The position numbers and the translations under genes were made by a program. Below are positions 18,651 through 27,297 of a stretch of DNA of 64,000 nt, one piece after another; within the stretch, counting starts at the first letter, position 1, and every line of letters starts with the position of its first letter. Origin of the DNA: Streptomyces violens (GTDB taxonomy: Bacteria; Actinomycetota; Actinomycetes; Streptomycetales; Streptomycetaceae); contig NZ_JOBH01000007.1 in assembly GCF_000717745.1 (NCBI RefSeq), forward strand, positions 1 through 64,000, read 5' to 3'. The notes beneath the pieces were generated by a model. It saw nothing but the letters and a program-made list of their open reading frames with translations. It ran no database searches and was not told the origin of the DNA.

Positions 18651-19124
18651 ATGGGCGAGCAGACCACGACCGCGTTCCCCCAGGAAGTCCTCGACCAGTG
18701 GGCCGGGGAGGGCCTGGACCTGCCCGCCCTGTTCTCCGCCGGCCACCTCGGCACGCGGATGAGCGTCCAGGTCGTGGAGGCCGCCCCGGAGCGGGTCGTC
18801 GGCACCATGCCCGTCGAAGGCAACACCCAGCCCTACGGCCTGCTGCACGGCGGCGCCTCCGCCGTCCTCGCCGAGACCCTCGGCTCCGTCGGCGCCATGC
18901 TGCACGGCGGCCCCGGCAAGCTCGCCGTCGGCGTCGACCTGAACTGCACCCACCACCGCGGCGTACGCACCGGCCTGGTCACCGGCGTCGCCACCCCCGT
19001 GCACCGCGGCCGCTCCACCGCGACGTACGAGATCGCCATCACCGACGAGCAGGGCAGGCGCGTCTGCAGCGCCCGCCTGACCTGCCTGCTGCGCGACGCG
19101 GAGTCCCCGGCCCAGAACTCCTGA
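18651..19124 (+). CDS. Hotdog-fold thioesterase, PaaI family
   Basis: A 157-residue single hotdog domain (residues ~25-150) of the PaaI/4-hydroxybenzoyl-CoA thioesterase 2 type, which hydrolyses acyl- or aryl-CoA thioesters in the cytosol. The signature TQPYGLLHGGASAVLAETLG near residue 62 contains the HGG and the catalytic acidic residue on the hotdog helix. ELNCTHHRG-like (DLNCTHHRGV) and a long terminal sheet follow. Substrate specificity cannot be read. The ATG at 18651 has GGAG upstream. A palindrome 135 bp upstream suggests TetR-type control, and a terminator follows the gene. Confidence 0.87.
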   Translation: MGEQTTTAFPQEVLDQWAGEGLDLPALFSAGHLGTRMSVQVVEAAPERVVGTMPVEGNTQPYGLLHGGASAVLAETLGSVGAMLHGGPGKLAVGVDLNCTHHRGVRTGLVTGVATPVHRGRSTATYEIAITDEQGRRVCSARLTCLLRDAESPAQNS

Positions 19125-19669
19125 CCTGGCAGTTCAGCCCCCAGGCGGCCCTGCGACGGCCCCGCTCCGGTGCGCATCCGGAGCGGGGCCGCCTTGCTTT
19201 TCCCCCGGCTGCCCGGTCACGCCACCACCCTCGCCGCCGCCTCGCCGATGGCCGTACCGGCAGCAACCGCCCCCCGCCGCCCTAACGCTGCGTAACACGC
19301 ACAATGTGCCTCCGGCGCACACCTCCCGCTCCCCCGTGGCGCCGCTCCCGTACCGCAGTCCGCACCGCATTCCGGACGCCCCGACCGCGTCGCACGGCAA
19401 ATCCCCTCGTAGAAGTGCAAGTTCCCGCTCCGCCTGGCGCACACGCCCCAGCGGTAAGGACCATCAGTACGAAACGCTCATCGCAGGTCATAACAAGAGC
19501 GTCACATCCTCGTCGGCGCCGATGCCCCGGCGAACTGCACCGCCTTACCATCACCGCCAGTCACCGCGCCGCCGGGCGCGCTGTACCAGCACGGCCTGTA
19601 CCACCCCTTACAGCCCGGCGCGCGAACGGTCGCGCCACAGCGTGACCACGCCAGGGGAAAGGACAGATC
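19125..19669. other. Intergenic region before the liv operon
   Basis: This 545-bp gap contains the thioesterase terminator at its start. The remaining ~480 bp shows no supported gene; the open frames there are arginine/proline-rich translations without a family. It should contain the liv promoter, but I cannot point to a convincing -35/-10 pair. Confidence 0.55.
19158..19190 (+). terminator. Terminator of the thioesterase gene
   Basis: A perfect 13-bp stem (19158-19170 with 19178-19190) with a seven-base loop is followed within five bases by a T-rich run. It lies 33 bp after the stop codon. Confidence 0.85.
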
Positions 19670-20905
19670 GTGCGTCACCGTTCCTTGCTGATTCTCACCA
19701 CCGCGGTAGCCGCCGGCGCCCTCACGCTCTCCGCGTGCGGCTCCCGCGGCGAAGACAAGAGCGGCGACGGCTCCAAGGCCACCGTCGTCATCGGCCTCGA
19801 CGCCCCGCTCACCGGCGAACTCTCCGCCCTGGGCCAGGGCATCAAGAACTCCGCCGACCTCGCCGTCAAGAACGCCAACAAACAGAACGAGGTCGACGGC
19901 GTCACCTTCGAACTGCGCCCCCTCGACGACAAGGCACTGCCCAACGCCGGCCAGCAGAACGCCACCAAGCTCGCCGGCGACAAGGAAGTACTCGGCATCG
20001 TCGGCCCGCTGAACTCCGGCGTCGCCCAGTCCATGCAGCAGGTCGCGCAGTCCAACGGCGTCACCCTCATCTCCCCGGCCAACACCACGCCCGACCTCAC
20101 CCAGGGCAAGAACTGGAAGAAGAACGACCGCAAACGGCAGTTCTCCACCTACTTCCGCACCGCCACCACCGACGAGGTCCAGGGCGCGTTCGACGGCCAG
20201 TACGCCTACGAGAAGATGAAGGCCAAGACGGCCTACGTCATCGACGACCAGAAGACCTACGGCGTCGGCCTCGCCTCCTCCTTCAAGGACCAGTTCACCA
20301 AGCTCGGCGGCAAGATCGTCGGCACCGAGCACGTCAGCCCCGACGACCGCGACTTCAAGGCCGTCGTCGCCAAGGCCAAGAGCGCCAACCCCGACCTGGT
20401 CTTCTACGGCGGTGAATACCCCGCCTCCGGCCCGCTCAGCCAGCAGCTCAAGGACGGCGGCCTCGACGCCCCCCTCATGGGCGGCGACGGCATGTACAGC
20501 GCCGACTACATCGAACTGAACAAGAAGGCACAGGGCGACTACGCCTCCTCCGTCGGCAAGCCCGTCGAGCAGCTGCCCTCCGCCAAGAAGTTCATCGAGG
20601 ACTACAAGGCCGCCGGCTACAAGGACCGCTACGAGGCATACGGCGGCTCCACCTACGACGCCACCTGGGCCATCATCCAGGCCGTCAAGCAGGTCGTCGC
20701 CGACAACAACGGCAAGCTCCCCGACGACGCCCGCAAGAAGGTCGTCGACGCCATGAACAAGGTCTCGTTCGACGGCGTCACCGGCAAGGTCGCCTTCGAC
20801 AAGTACGGCGACACCACCAACACCATGATCACGGCCTACCAGGTCGACAACAAGCAGTGGAAGGCGCGCTTCAGCGCCGAGTTCGAGAAGTTCGACAAGA
20901 GCTGA
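19670..20905 (+). CDS. livJ: Branched-chain amino acid ABC transporter, substrate-binding lipoprotein
   Basis: A 411-residue LivJ/LivK-type periplasmic-binding-fold protein that captures leucine, isoleucine or valine outside the membrane. The lipobox is LTLSAC, with the lipidated Cys at about residue 23. The mature part starts with the family block TVVIGLDAPLTGELSALGQG, then GIVGPLNSGVAQSM, LISPANTTPDLTQG, FRTATTDEVQG and LVFYGGEYPASGPL. The GTG at 19670 follows AGGGGAAAGGA. It is the first gene of livJHMGF. A hairpin behind it probably keeps its transcript in excess over the membrane genes. Confidence 0.95.
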   Translation: MRHRSLLILTTAVAAGALTLSACGSRGEDKSGDGSKATVVIGLDAPLTGELSALGQGIKNSADLAVKNANKQNEVDGVTFELRPLDDKALPNAGQQNATKLAGDKEVLGIVGPLNSGVAQSMQQVAQSNGVTLISPANTTPDLTQGKNWKKNDRKRQFSTYFRTATTDEVQGAFDGQYAYEKMKAKTAYVIDDQKTYGVGLASSFKDQFTKLGGKIVGTEHVSPDDRDFKAVVAKAKSANPDLVFYGGEYPASGPLSQQLKDGGLDAPLMGGDGMYSADYIELNKKAQGDYASSVGKPVEQLPSAKKFIEDYKAAGYKDRYEAYGGSTYDATWAIIQAVKQVVADNNGKLPDDARKKVVDAMNKVSFDGVTGKVAFDKYGDTTNTMITAYQVDNKQWKARFSAEFEKFDKS

Positions 20906-20928
20906 CCCGCACCGCCCGCCCGTACACC

Positions 20929-20964
20929 GGCCGCGCCAGCACCCCACCCCCACCTGGCGCGGCC
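20929..20964 (+). promoter_or_regulatory. Intercistronic hairpin between livJ and livH
   Basis: A perfect 11-bp stem (20929-20939 with 20954-20964) with a 14-base loop lies 24 bp after livJ. Hairpins at this place in binding-protein operons often act as partial terminators or 3' stabilisers of the binding-protein mRNA (established for other ABC operons). Confidence 0.65.
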
Positions 20965-21034
20965 CGCGGCACACCGGCACACTCCCCGCCTGCCCGGCAC
21001 ACCGGCACCTTCCACACCCCACGGAGGCCCTGCG

Positions 21035-21964
21035 GTGAACGAACTGCCGCAACAGCTGGCCAACGGACTCATCCTCGGCGCGATGTACGGACTCATCGCG
21101 ATCGGCTACACGATGGTCTACGGCATCGTCCAGCTCATCAACTTCGCCCACGGCGAGATCTTCATGGTCGGCGGCTTCGGCGCGCTCACCGTCTACCTCG
21201 CCCTCCCACCCGGCATGTCCCTCATGGCGGCCCTCCCCCTCATGCTCATCGGCGGCATCGCCGTCTCCGTACTCGTCGGTGTGGCCGCCGAACGCTTCGC
21301 CTACCGCCCGCTGCGCGGTGCACCCCGCCTCGCCCCCCTCATCACCGCCATCGGCCTGTCCATCGCACTCCAGCAGGCCGTCTGGAAGTGGTACCCCGAC
21401 GCCAAGAAGGCCCGCGTCTTCCCCCAGTTCAAGGGCGACGCCTTCGACATCCTGGGCGCCACCGTCCAGCGCGGCGACCTCTTCGTCGTCGTCGCCGCCC
21501 CGATCTGCATGATCGCCCTCGGCTTCTTCGTCTCCAAGACCCGCAGCGGCCGCGCCATGCAGGCCACCGCCCAGGACCGCGACACCGCCGCCCTCATGGG
21601 CATCGACACCAACCGCATCATCGTCCTCGCCTTCGCCATCGGCGCCGCCTTCGCCGGCGTCGCCGCCGTCGCCTACGGACTGCGCACCGGCGAAGTGCAA
21701 TTCCGCATGGGCTTCATCATGGGCCTCAAGGCCTTCACCGCGGCCGTACTCGGCGGCATCGGCAACATCTACGGCGCCATGCTCGGCGGCATCGTCCTCG
21801 GCATCGCCGAAGCCCTCGCCACCGCCTACGTCGAATTCATCCCGGGCATGACCCAGTTCGGCGGCGGAGCCTGGAAAGACGTCTGGGCATTCGTCCTCCT
21901 CATCCTCGTACTCCTCCTGCGACCACAAGGCCTGCTGGGCGAACGCGTCGCGGATCGGGCGTGA
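21035..21964 (+). CDS. livH: Branched-chain amino acid ABC transporter permease LivH
   Basis: A 309-residue permease with eight or so membrane helices. It starts LPQQLANGLILGAMYGLIAIGYTMVYGI, with FAHGEIFMVGGFGA just after, both family hallmarks. The EAA-like loop KAFTAAVLGGIGNIYGAMLGG contacts the ATPase subunits. It forms the heterodimeric channel with LivM. The GTG start at 21035 is preceded by ACGGAGGCCC. Its TGA overlaps the possible GTG start of livM (GTGA), indicating translational coupling. Confidence 0.95.
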   Translation: MNELPQQLANGLILGAMYGLIAIGYTMVYGIVQLINFAHGEIFMVGGFGALTVYLALPPGMSLMAALPLMLIGGIAVSVLVGVAAERFAYRPLRGAPRLAPLITAIGLSIALQQAVWKWYPDAKKARVFPQFKGDAFDILGATVQRGDLFVVVAAPICMIALGFFVSKTRSGRAMQATAQDRDTAALMGIDTNRIIVLAFAIGAAFAGVAAVAYGLRTGEVQFRMGFIMGLKAFTAAVLGGIGNIYGAMLGGIVLGIAEALATAYVEFIPGMTQFGGGAWKDVWAFVLLILVLLLRPQGLLGERVADRA

Positions 21965-21969
21965 TAGCG

Positions 21970-23784
21970 ATGACCACCGCACCCACCACGAACCCGGCCG
22001 CCGCGGACACCCCCGCAACCACCCCCGGCCTCCTCCCCCTCCCCGCACGCGCCGCCCGCATCATCACCGCCGCCGGCGCCCTCGCCACCGCCGGCTCCAC
22101 CGCCCTCTCCTGGACCTGGAGCAGCGAATTCCCCGGCGATCTCACCTACTACGGCTCCCCCGCCGGACTCCAGCTCATCACCCTCACCGGCGCCCTCCTC
22201 ACCCTCGCCTTCGCCCTGGCCGGCCTCGGCATCCGCGGCCTGACCGCACTCACCCCCGGCGGCCGCAACGCACCCGCCCTCTTCGCCGCCCTCGGCACCT
22301 TCGCCGCCACCTGGTTCACCCTCGCCGCCATCGCCGTACAACTCGGCGGCCTGGTCAACCTCGAACCCGGCGGCTTCCTCGCCGGCATCACCGCACTGAT
22401 CACCCTCATCGGCGCCCTGGGGCTGCCCGCCGACCACACCCCCGGCACACCCCCGCACGGCCCCTGGCAGCGCTTCACCAACAGCTGCGCGGCCGTCCCC
22501 ACACCCCGACCCGCCAAGCAGCTCCCCGCCTGGGCCGAGATCCTCCTCATCGCCGTCGCCTTCGGCATCGCCCTCTACGCCTTCACCTACGGCATCGACG
22601 CCGAGGACGGACCCCCCTTCGTCGGCTACCTCCTCTTCGTCGCACTCGCCATCGCCGCCGTCCACCGCGCCGGCCTGATCAACCGCCTCACCGCACTCAC
22701 CCACCGGCACCGCGGCATCTCACTCGCCGCCGCCTTCGTCGCCGCGGCCGCCTTCCCCTTCACCCAGGACACCGACGAGTACACGATCATCGGCGCCAAC
22801 ATCCTGATCTTCGCCACCGTCGCCCTGGGCCTCAACGTCGTCGTCGGCCTCGCCGGACTCCTCGACCTCGGATACGTCGCCTTCCTCGGCGTCGGCGCCT
22901 ACGCGGCCGCCCTCGTCTCCGGCTCCCCCGAATCCGCCCTCGGCATCCAACTCCCCTTCTGGGCAGCCCTCCTCACCGGAGCCGCCGCCGCACTCGTCTT
23001 CGGCGTCCTCATCGGCGCCCCCACCCTGCGGCTCCGCGGCGACTACCTCGCCATCGTCACCCTCGGCTTCGGCGAGATCTTCCGTATCGCCATGCTCAAC
23101 CTCAACGGCACCACAGGGCCCGACGTCACCAACGGCGCCATGGGCATCCCCAACGTCCCCAACCTGGAGATCTTCGGCTTCAACTTCGGCGAACCCCACA
23201 CCATCCTCGGCGTGCCCATCGCCACCTACGGCAACTACTACCTCCTCATGATCCTCGTGACGGCCTTCGTCGTCCTCGTCTTCCGCCGCGCCGCCGCCTC
23301 CCGCATCGGCCGCGCCTGGATCGCCATCCGCGAGGACGAGACCGCCGCCATCGCCATGGGCATCAACTCCTTCCGGCTGCGCCTCCTCGCCTTCGCCCTC
23401 GGCGCCGCCCTCGCCGGACTCGCCGGAACCGTCCATGCACACGTAGTAACGACCGTCACACCCGAGCAGTTCCAGTTCGCCGGACCCCAGCCGCCCAACT
23501 CCGCCTTCCTCCTCGCCGCCGTCATCCTCGGCGGCATGGGCACCCTCAGCGGCCCCCTCGTCGGCGCGGCACTCCTCTTCCTCATCCCCGCCAAGCTGGA
23601 CTTCCTCCAGGACTACCAGCTCTTCCTCTTCGGCCTCGCCCTCGTCCTCCTCATGCGCTACCGCCCCGAAGGACTCATCCCCGACCGCCGCAAACAGCTC
23701 GAATTCCACGAAACCGGCCAGCTCGACGTGCCCGAACAGCGGCTGAGCGACGACACGACCGGCGCCACCAAGGCAGGGGCGTGA
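21970..23784 (+). CDS. livM: Branched-chain amino acid ABC transporter permease LivM, long form
   Basis: A 604-residue permease. The C-terminal ~340 residues are the LivM domain (ILIFATVALGLNVVVGLAGLLDLGYVAFLG, GDYLAIVTLGFGEIFRI, SRIGRAWIAIREDETAAIAMG, and VILGGMGTLSGPLVGA). The N-terminal ~240 residues carry about five extra membrane helices (TALSWTWSSEFPGDLTYYGS, a WFTLAAIAVQLGGLVNLEPG segment) not found in E. coli LivM but seen in Streptomyces homologs. I took the ATG at 21970; an in-frame GTG at 21961 overlapping the livH stop would add three residues. Confidence 0.92.
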   Translation: MTTAPTTNPAAADTPATTPGLLPLPARAARIITAAGALATAGSTALSWTWSSEFPGDLTYYGSPAGLQLITLTGALLTLAFALAGLGIRGLTALTPGGRNAPALFAALGTFAATWFTLAAIAVQLGGLVNLEPGGFLAGITALITLIGALGLPADHTPGTPPHGPWQRFTNSCAAVPTPRPAKQLPAWAEILLIAVAFGIALYAFTYGIDAEDGPPFVGYLLFVALAIAAVHRAGLINRLTALTHRHRGISLAAAFVAAAAFPFTQDTDEYTIIGANILIFATVALGLNVVVGLAGLLDLGYVAFLGVGAYAAALVSGSPESALGIQLPFWAALLTGAAAALVFGVLIGAPTLRLRGDYLAIVTLGFGEIFRIAMLNLNGTTGPDVTNGAMGIPNVPNLEIFGFNFGEPHTILGVPIATYGNYYLLMILVTAFVVLVFRRAAASRIGRAWIAIREDETAAIAMGINSFRLRLLAFALGAALAGLAGTVHAHVVTTVTPEQFQFAGPQPPNSAFLLAAVILGGMGTLSGPLVGAALLFLIPAKLDFLQDYQLFLFGLALVLLMRYRPEGLIPDRRKQLEFHETGQLDVPEQRLSDDTTGATKAGA

Positions 23785-23794
23785 GGAGGACACC

Positions 23795-24735
<941 letters not shown>

Positions 24736-24739
<4 letters not shown>

Positions 24740-25452
24740 CCGCCCTGCTCGAAGTCGAGGACCTCCGCGTCGCCTACGGCAAGATCGAAGCCGTCAAAGG
24801 CATCTCCTTCACCGTCGAAGCCGGCCAGGTCGTCACCCTCATCGGCACCAACGGCGCCGGCAAGACCACCACCCTGCGCACCCTCTCCGGCCTCCTCAAA
24901 CCACTGGCCGGAAAGATCAGCTTCGACGGCGACGTACTCAACGGCGTCGCCCCCCACAAGATCGTCGAACGCGGCCTCGCCCACTCCCCCGAAGGCCGCC
25001 GCCTCTTCCCCCGCCTCACCATCGCCGAAAACCTCCAGCTCGGAGCCTTCCTCCGCAAGGACGGCACCGGCATAGAACGCGACATCCAGCGGATCTACGA
25101 GCTCTTCCCCATCCTTGGCGAACGCCGCAAACAAGCCTCCGGCACACTCTCCGGCGGCGAACAACAGATGCTCGCCATGGGCCGCGCCCTGATGTCCCGC
25201 CCCAAACTGCTCATGCTCGACGAACCCTCCATGGGCCTCTCCCCGATCATGATGCAGAAGATCATGGCGACCATCCGCGAACTGCGCTCCCAGGGCACGA
25301 CGATCCTCCTCGTCGAACAGAACGCCCAGGCCGCGCTCTCCCTCGCCGACCACGGCCACGTCATGGAGATCGGAAAGATCGTCCTCTCCGGCACCGGCCA
25401 GGACCTCCTCCACGACGAGTCGGTCCGCAAGGCGTACCTGGGCGAGGACTGA
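24736..25452 (+). CDS. livF: Branched-chain amino acid ABC transporter ATP-binding protein LivF
   Basis: A 238-residue second ATPase subunit. Walker A GTNGAGKTT at residues 37-45, Q-loop region GLAHSPEGRRLFPRLTI, signature LSGGEQQMLAMGRAL, Walker B LLMLDEPSMGLSP and switch His replaced by VEQNAQAAL as usual for LivF. It ends with AYLGED, the usual LivF C-terminus. Its ATG overlaps the livG stop by four bases, so the two ATPases are translationally coupled. It is the last gene of the operon, followed by a strong terminator. Confidence 0.96.
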
Positions 25453-25500
25453 CCGCCGTACGCACACGGCCGACGACGCCCCGCCGCGCGCAACAGCAAG

Positions 25501-25538
25501 GCCGAGGGCCGCACCGTAATCACGGTGCGGCCCTCGGC
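25501..25538. terminator. Bidirectional terminator, livF / ANTAR regulator
   Basis: A perfect 17-bp stem (25501-25517 with 25522-25538) with a four-base AATC loop sits between two convergent genes, 49 bp after livF and 38 bp beyond the regulator's stop. Confidence 0.9.
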
Positions 25539-25557
25539 ACAGGAGCGGGCGAGCGAC

Positions 25558-25591
25558 TACTCGGAGGGCTGCCCCTCTACTCGGAGGGCTG
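25558..25591. repeat. Duplicated 3' end of the ANTAR regulator gene
   Basis: The 15-base string TACTCGGAGGGCTGC, which encodes the last residues and stop of the regulator on the minus strand, occurs twice about 19 bp apart, once inside the gene and once directly beyond its stop codon. It looks like a small slippage duplication and leaves the protein intact. Confidence 0.7.
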
Positions 25592-26248
25592 CTCCTTCTC
25601 CTTCTGCTCCTTCTGCTTCTTCTCCTCGGCGTCCTCGATGACCGCCTCGGCGACCTGCTGCATCGAAAGCCGGCGGTCCATCGACGTCTTCTGGATCCAG
25701 CGGAAGGCGGCCGGCTCGGTCAGCCCGTACTGCGTCTGCAGAATGCTCTTCGCACGGTCGACCAGCTTCCGCGTCTCCAGGCGCTGCGTGAGGTCCGCGA
25801 CCTCCTTCTCCAGCGTCCGCAGCTCCGTGAACCGGCTCACGGCCATCTCGATCGCCGGCACGACGTCGCTCTTGGAGAACGGCTTGACGAGGTACGCCAT
25901 GGCACCGGCGTCCCGCGCCCGCTCGACCAGCTCACGCTGGGAGAACGCGGTCAGCATCAGCACCGGGGCGATGCTCTCCTCGGCGATCTGCTCGGCCGCG
26001 GAGATGCCGTCGAGGACGGGCATCTTCACATCGAGGATCACCAGGTCGGGGCGGTGCTCGCGGGCCAGCTCCACGGCCTTCGCGCCGTCACCGGCCTCGC
26101 CGACGACCGTGTAGCCCTCCTCCTCCAGCATCTCTTTGAGATCCAGACGGATGAGCGCCTCGTCCTCGGCGATGACGACGCGGGTGGTCTGCGGCGGGAC
26201 GTGCGACTGCTCGTCGGCGACGGGCTGCTCGGGCTCGGCGGCGCTCAC
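25577..26248 (-). CDS. ANTAR-domain response regulator (PdtaR-like)
   Basis: A 223-residue two-domain regulator. The receiver domain (residues ~22-135) has the acidic pair EDE, phospho-acceptor Asp in LVILDVKMPVLDG, the switch Thr in LMLTAFSQ and Lys in YLVKPFSKSD. The ANTAR RNA-binding domain (~150-205) carries LETRKLVDRAKSILQTQYGL and AFRWIQKTSMDRRLSMQQVA. ANTAR regulators act as antiterminators on two-hairpin RNA targets; PdtaR pairs with the kinase PdtaS, which is not in the window. The last ~20 residues are a Lys/Glu-rich tail. The GTG at 26248 has a good AGGAG site. Confidence 0.92.
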   Translation of the reverse strand: MSAAEPEQPVADEQSHVPPQTTRVVIAEDEALIRLDLKEMLEEEGYTVVGEAGDGAKAVELAREHRPDLVILDVKMPVLDGISAAEQIAEESIAPVLMLTAFSQRELVERARDAGAMAYLVKPFSKSDVVPAIEMAVSRFTELRTLEKEVADLTQRLETRKLVDRAKSILQTQYGLTEPAAFRWIQKTSMDRRLSMQQVAEAVIEDAEEKKQKEQKEKEQPSE

Positions 26249-26339
26249 GTGACTCCTCGTTCCAGGCAGGTGGTGCGTATGCAGCCTACCTAGCGGCGCC
26301 TCTACATACGCACACGGTATGCTGCCCGTGACCCATCCA

Positions 26340-26423
26340 GCCGGGTTGATGGAATCGGCAGACATGATCGCCTCAAAAGCGATTGCCCGAAAGGGCGTGC
26401 GGGTTCAAGTCCCGCACCCGGCA
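26340..26423 (+). tRNA. tRNA-Leu, anticodon CAA
   Basis: An 84-nt class II tRNA. The acceptor arm GCCGGGT pairs with ACCCGGC with discriminator A. The anticodon stem ATCGC/GCGAT holds the loop CTCAAAA (anticodon CAA, reading TTG). The long variable arm is GCCC-GAAA-GGGC, and the T arm is GCGGG-TTCAAGT-CCCGC. No CCA is encoded. A -10 box TATGCT at 26318-26323, the same hexamer as at rpsA, places transcription start about 13 bases upstream. Confidence 0.95.
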
Positions 26424-26510
26424 CTCAAAACACACAAAGCGGACGATCACCTTCGCGTGAATCTGCACGAAACAATCTCGCGAGCTGCGCCCGTCACACA
26501 GAGTAGCCGC

Positions 26511-27296
26511 ATGAAGATGCACAGCTCTGACGTCCGTCACAAGGCGCTCGCCCTCCTACGATCCGGCCGCAAGAACGCGGATGTGGCCCGCGATCTCAAC
26601 GTCCCGCTCGGCACCGTCGGCTACTGGCTGCACATGGACCGAGCCAAACGCGGTGAATCTCCAGGTCGCCGCCAGGCGCAATGCCCACGCTGCGACGGGG
26701 ACCTCGACACCAAGGCGTACGCCTACTTGCTCGGCCTGTATCTCGGCGACGGGCACATCATCCAGTACTCGCAGCACCGAGTCCCCAGCCTCATGATCGC
26801 TTGCGACGAAGCCCGGCCCGGGCTCATGGACCAGTGCGAGGCCGCCATGCGCGCTGTGTTCCCCGACAACTCCGTCTGTCGCGTCCGCCGGACCGGCTGT
26901 CGCAACGTGAAGGTCTACTCGAGGCATCTCTGGTGCCTCTTCCCCCAGCACGGCCCCGGCAAGAAGCACGAGCGGCGCATCGTCCTCGAAACCTGGCAGC
27001 AGAAGATCGTCGACGCGCACCCGTGGGAGTTCATACGCGGGTTGATCCACTCCGACGGGTGTCGGATCACCAACTGGACGACCCGGATGGTCGGCGGTGA
27101 GCGGAAGCGTTACGAGTACCCGCGGTACTTCTTCACCAACAAGTCCGACGACATCAGGAGGCTCTTCACGGACACCCTCGCCAAGGTGGGCGTCGAGTGG
27201 TCGGTCCTGGCGCGCGGCTCGGACCCGTTCAACGTCTCCGTAGCCCGACGGGCGTCCGTCGCGATGATGGACGCCCACGTCGGGCCGAAGTACTGA
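26511..27296 (+). CDS. Free-standing LAGLIDADG-type endonuclease-like protein with N-terminal HTH
   Basis: A 261-residue protein with an N-terminal helix-turn-helix (residues ~11-45, KALALLRSGRKNADVARDLN and GTVGYWL), a short CPRC segment, and two LAGLIDADG-like helices: LLGLYLGDGHI (73-83) and FIRGLIHSDGC (174-184). Both acidic catalytic positions, D80 and D182, are present. This is the layout of a two-motif monomeric homing endonuclease, or a regulator derived from one. It stands free, 87 bp behind tRNA-Leu, with no intron or intein around it. I chose the ATG at 26511; an earlier start would translate the tRNA. Its stop lies one base from the pyk stop. Confidence 0.75.
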   Translation: MKMHSSDVRHKALALLRSGRKNADVARDLNVPLGTVGYWLHMDRAKRGESPGRRQAQCPRCDGDLDTKAYAYLLGLYLGDGHIIQYSQHRVPSLMIACDEARPGLMDQCEAAMRAVFPDNSVCRVRRTGCRNVKVYSRHLWCLFPQHGPGKKHERRIVLETWQQKIVDAHPWEFIRGLIHSDGCRITNWTTRMVGGERKRYEYPRYFFTNKSDDIRRLFTDTLAKVGVEWSVLARGSDPFNVSVARRASVAMMDAHVGPKY

Positions 27297-27297
27297 C

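Noticed and set aside
26340..26423. tRNA-Leu as attachment site of an integrated element
   Set aside because: No integrase and no second copy of the tRNA 3' end were seen in the window.
26319..26510. Extension of the LAGLIDADG gene upstream over tRNA-Leu
   Set aside because: The extra residues translate the tRNA itself. The ATG at 26511 starts the conserved HTH.
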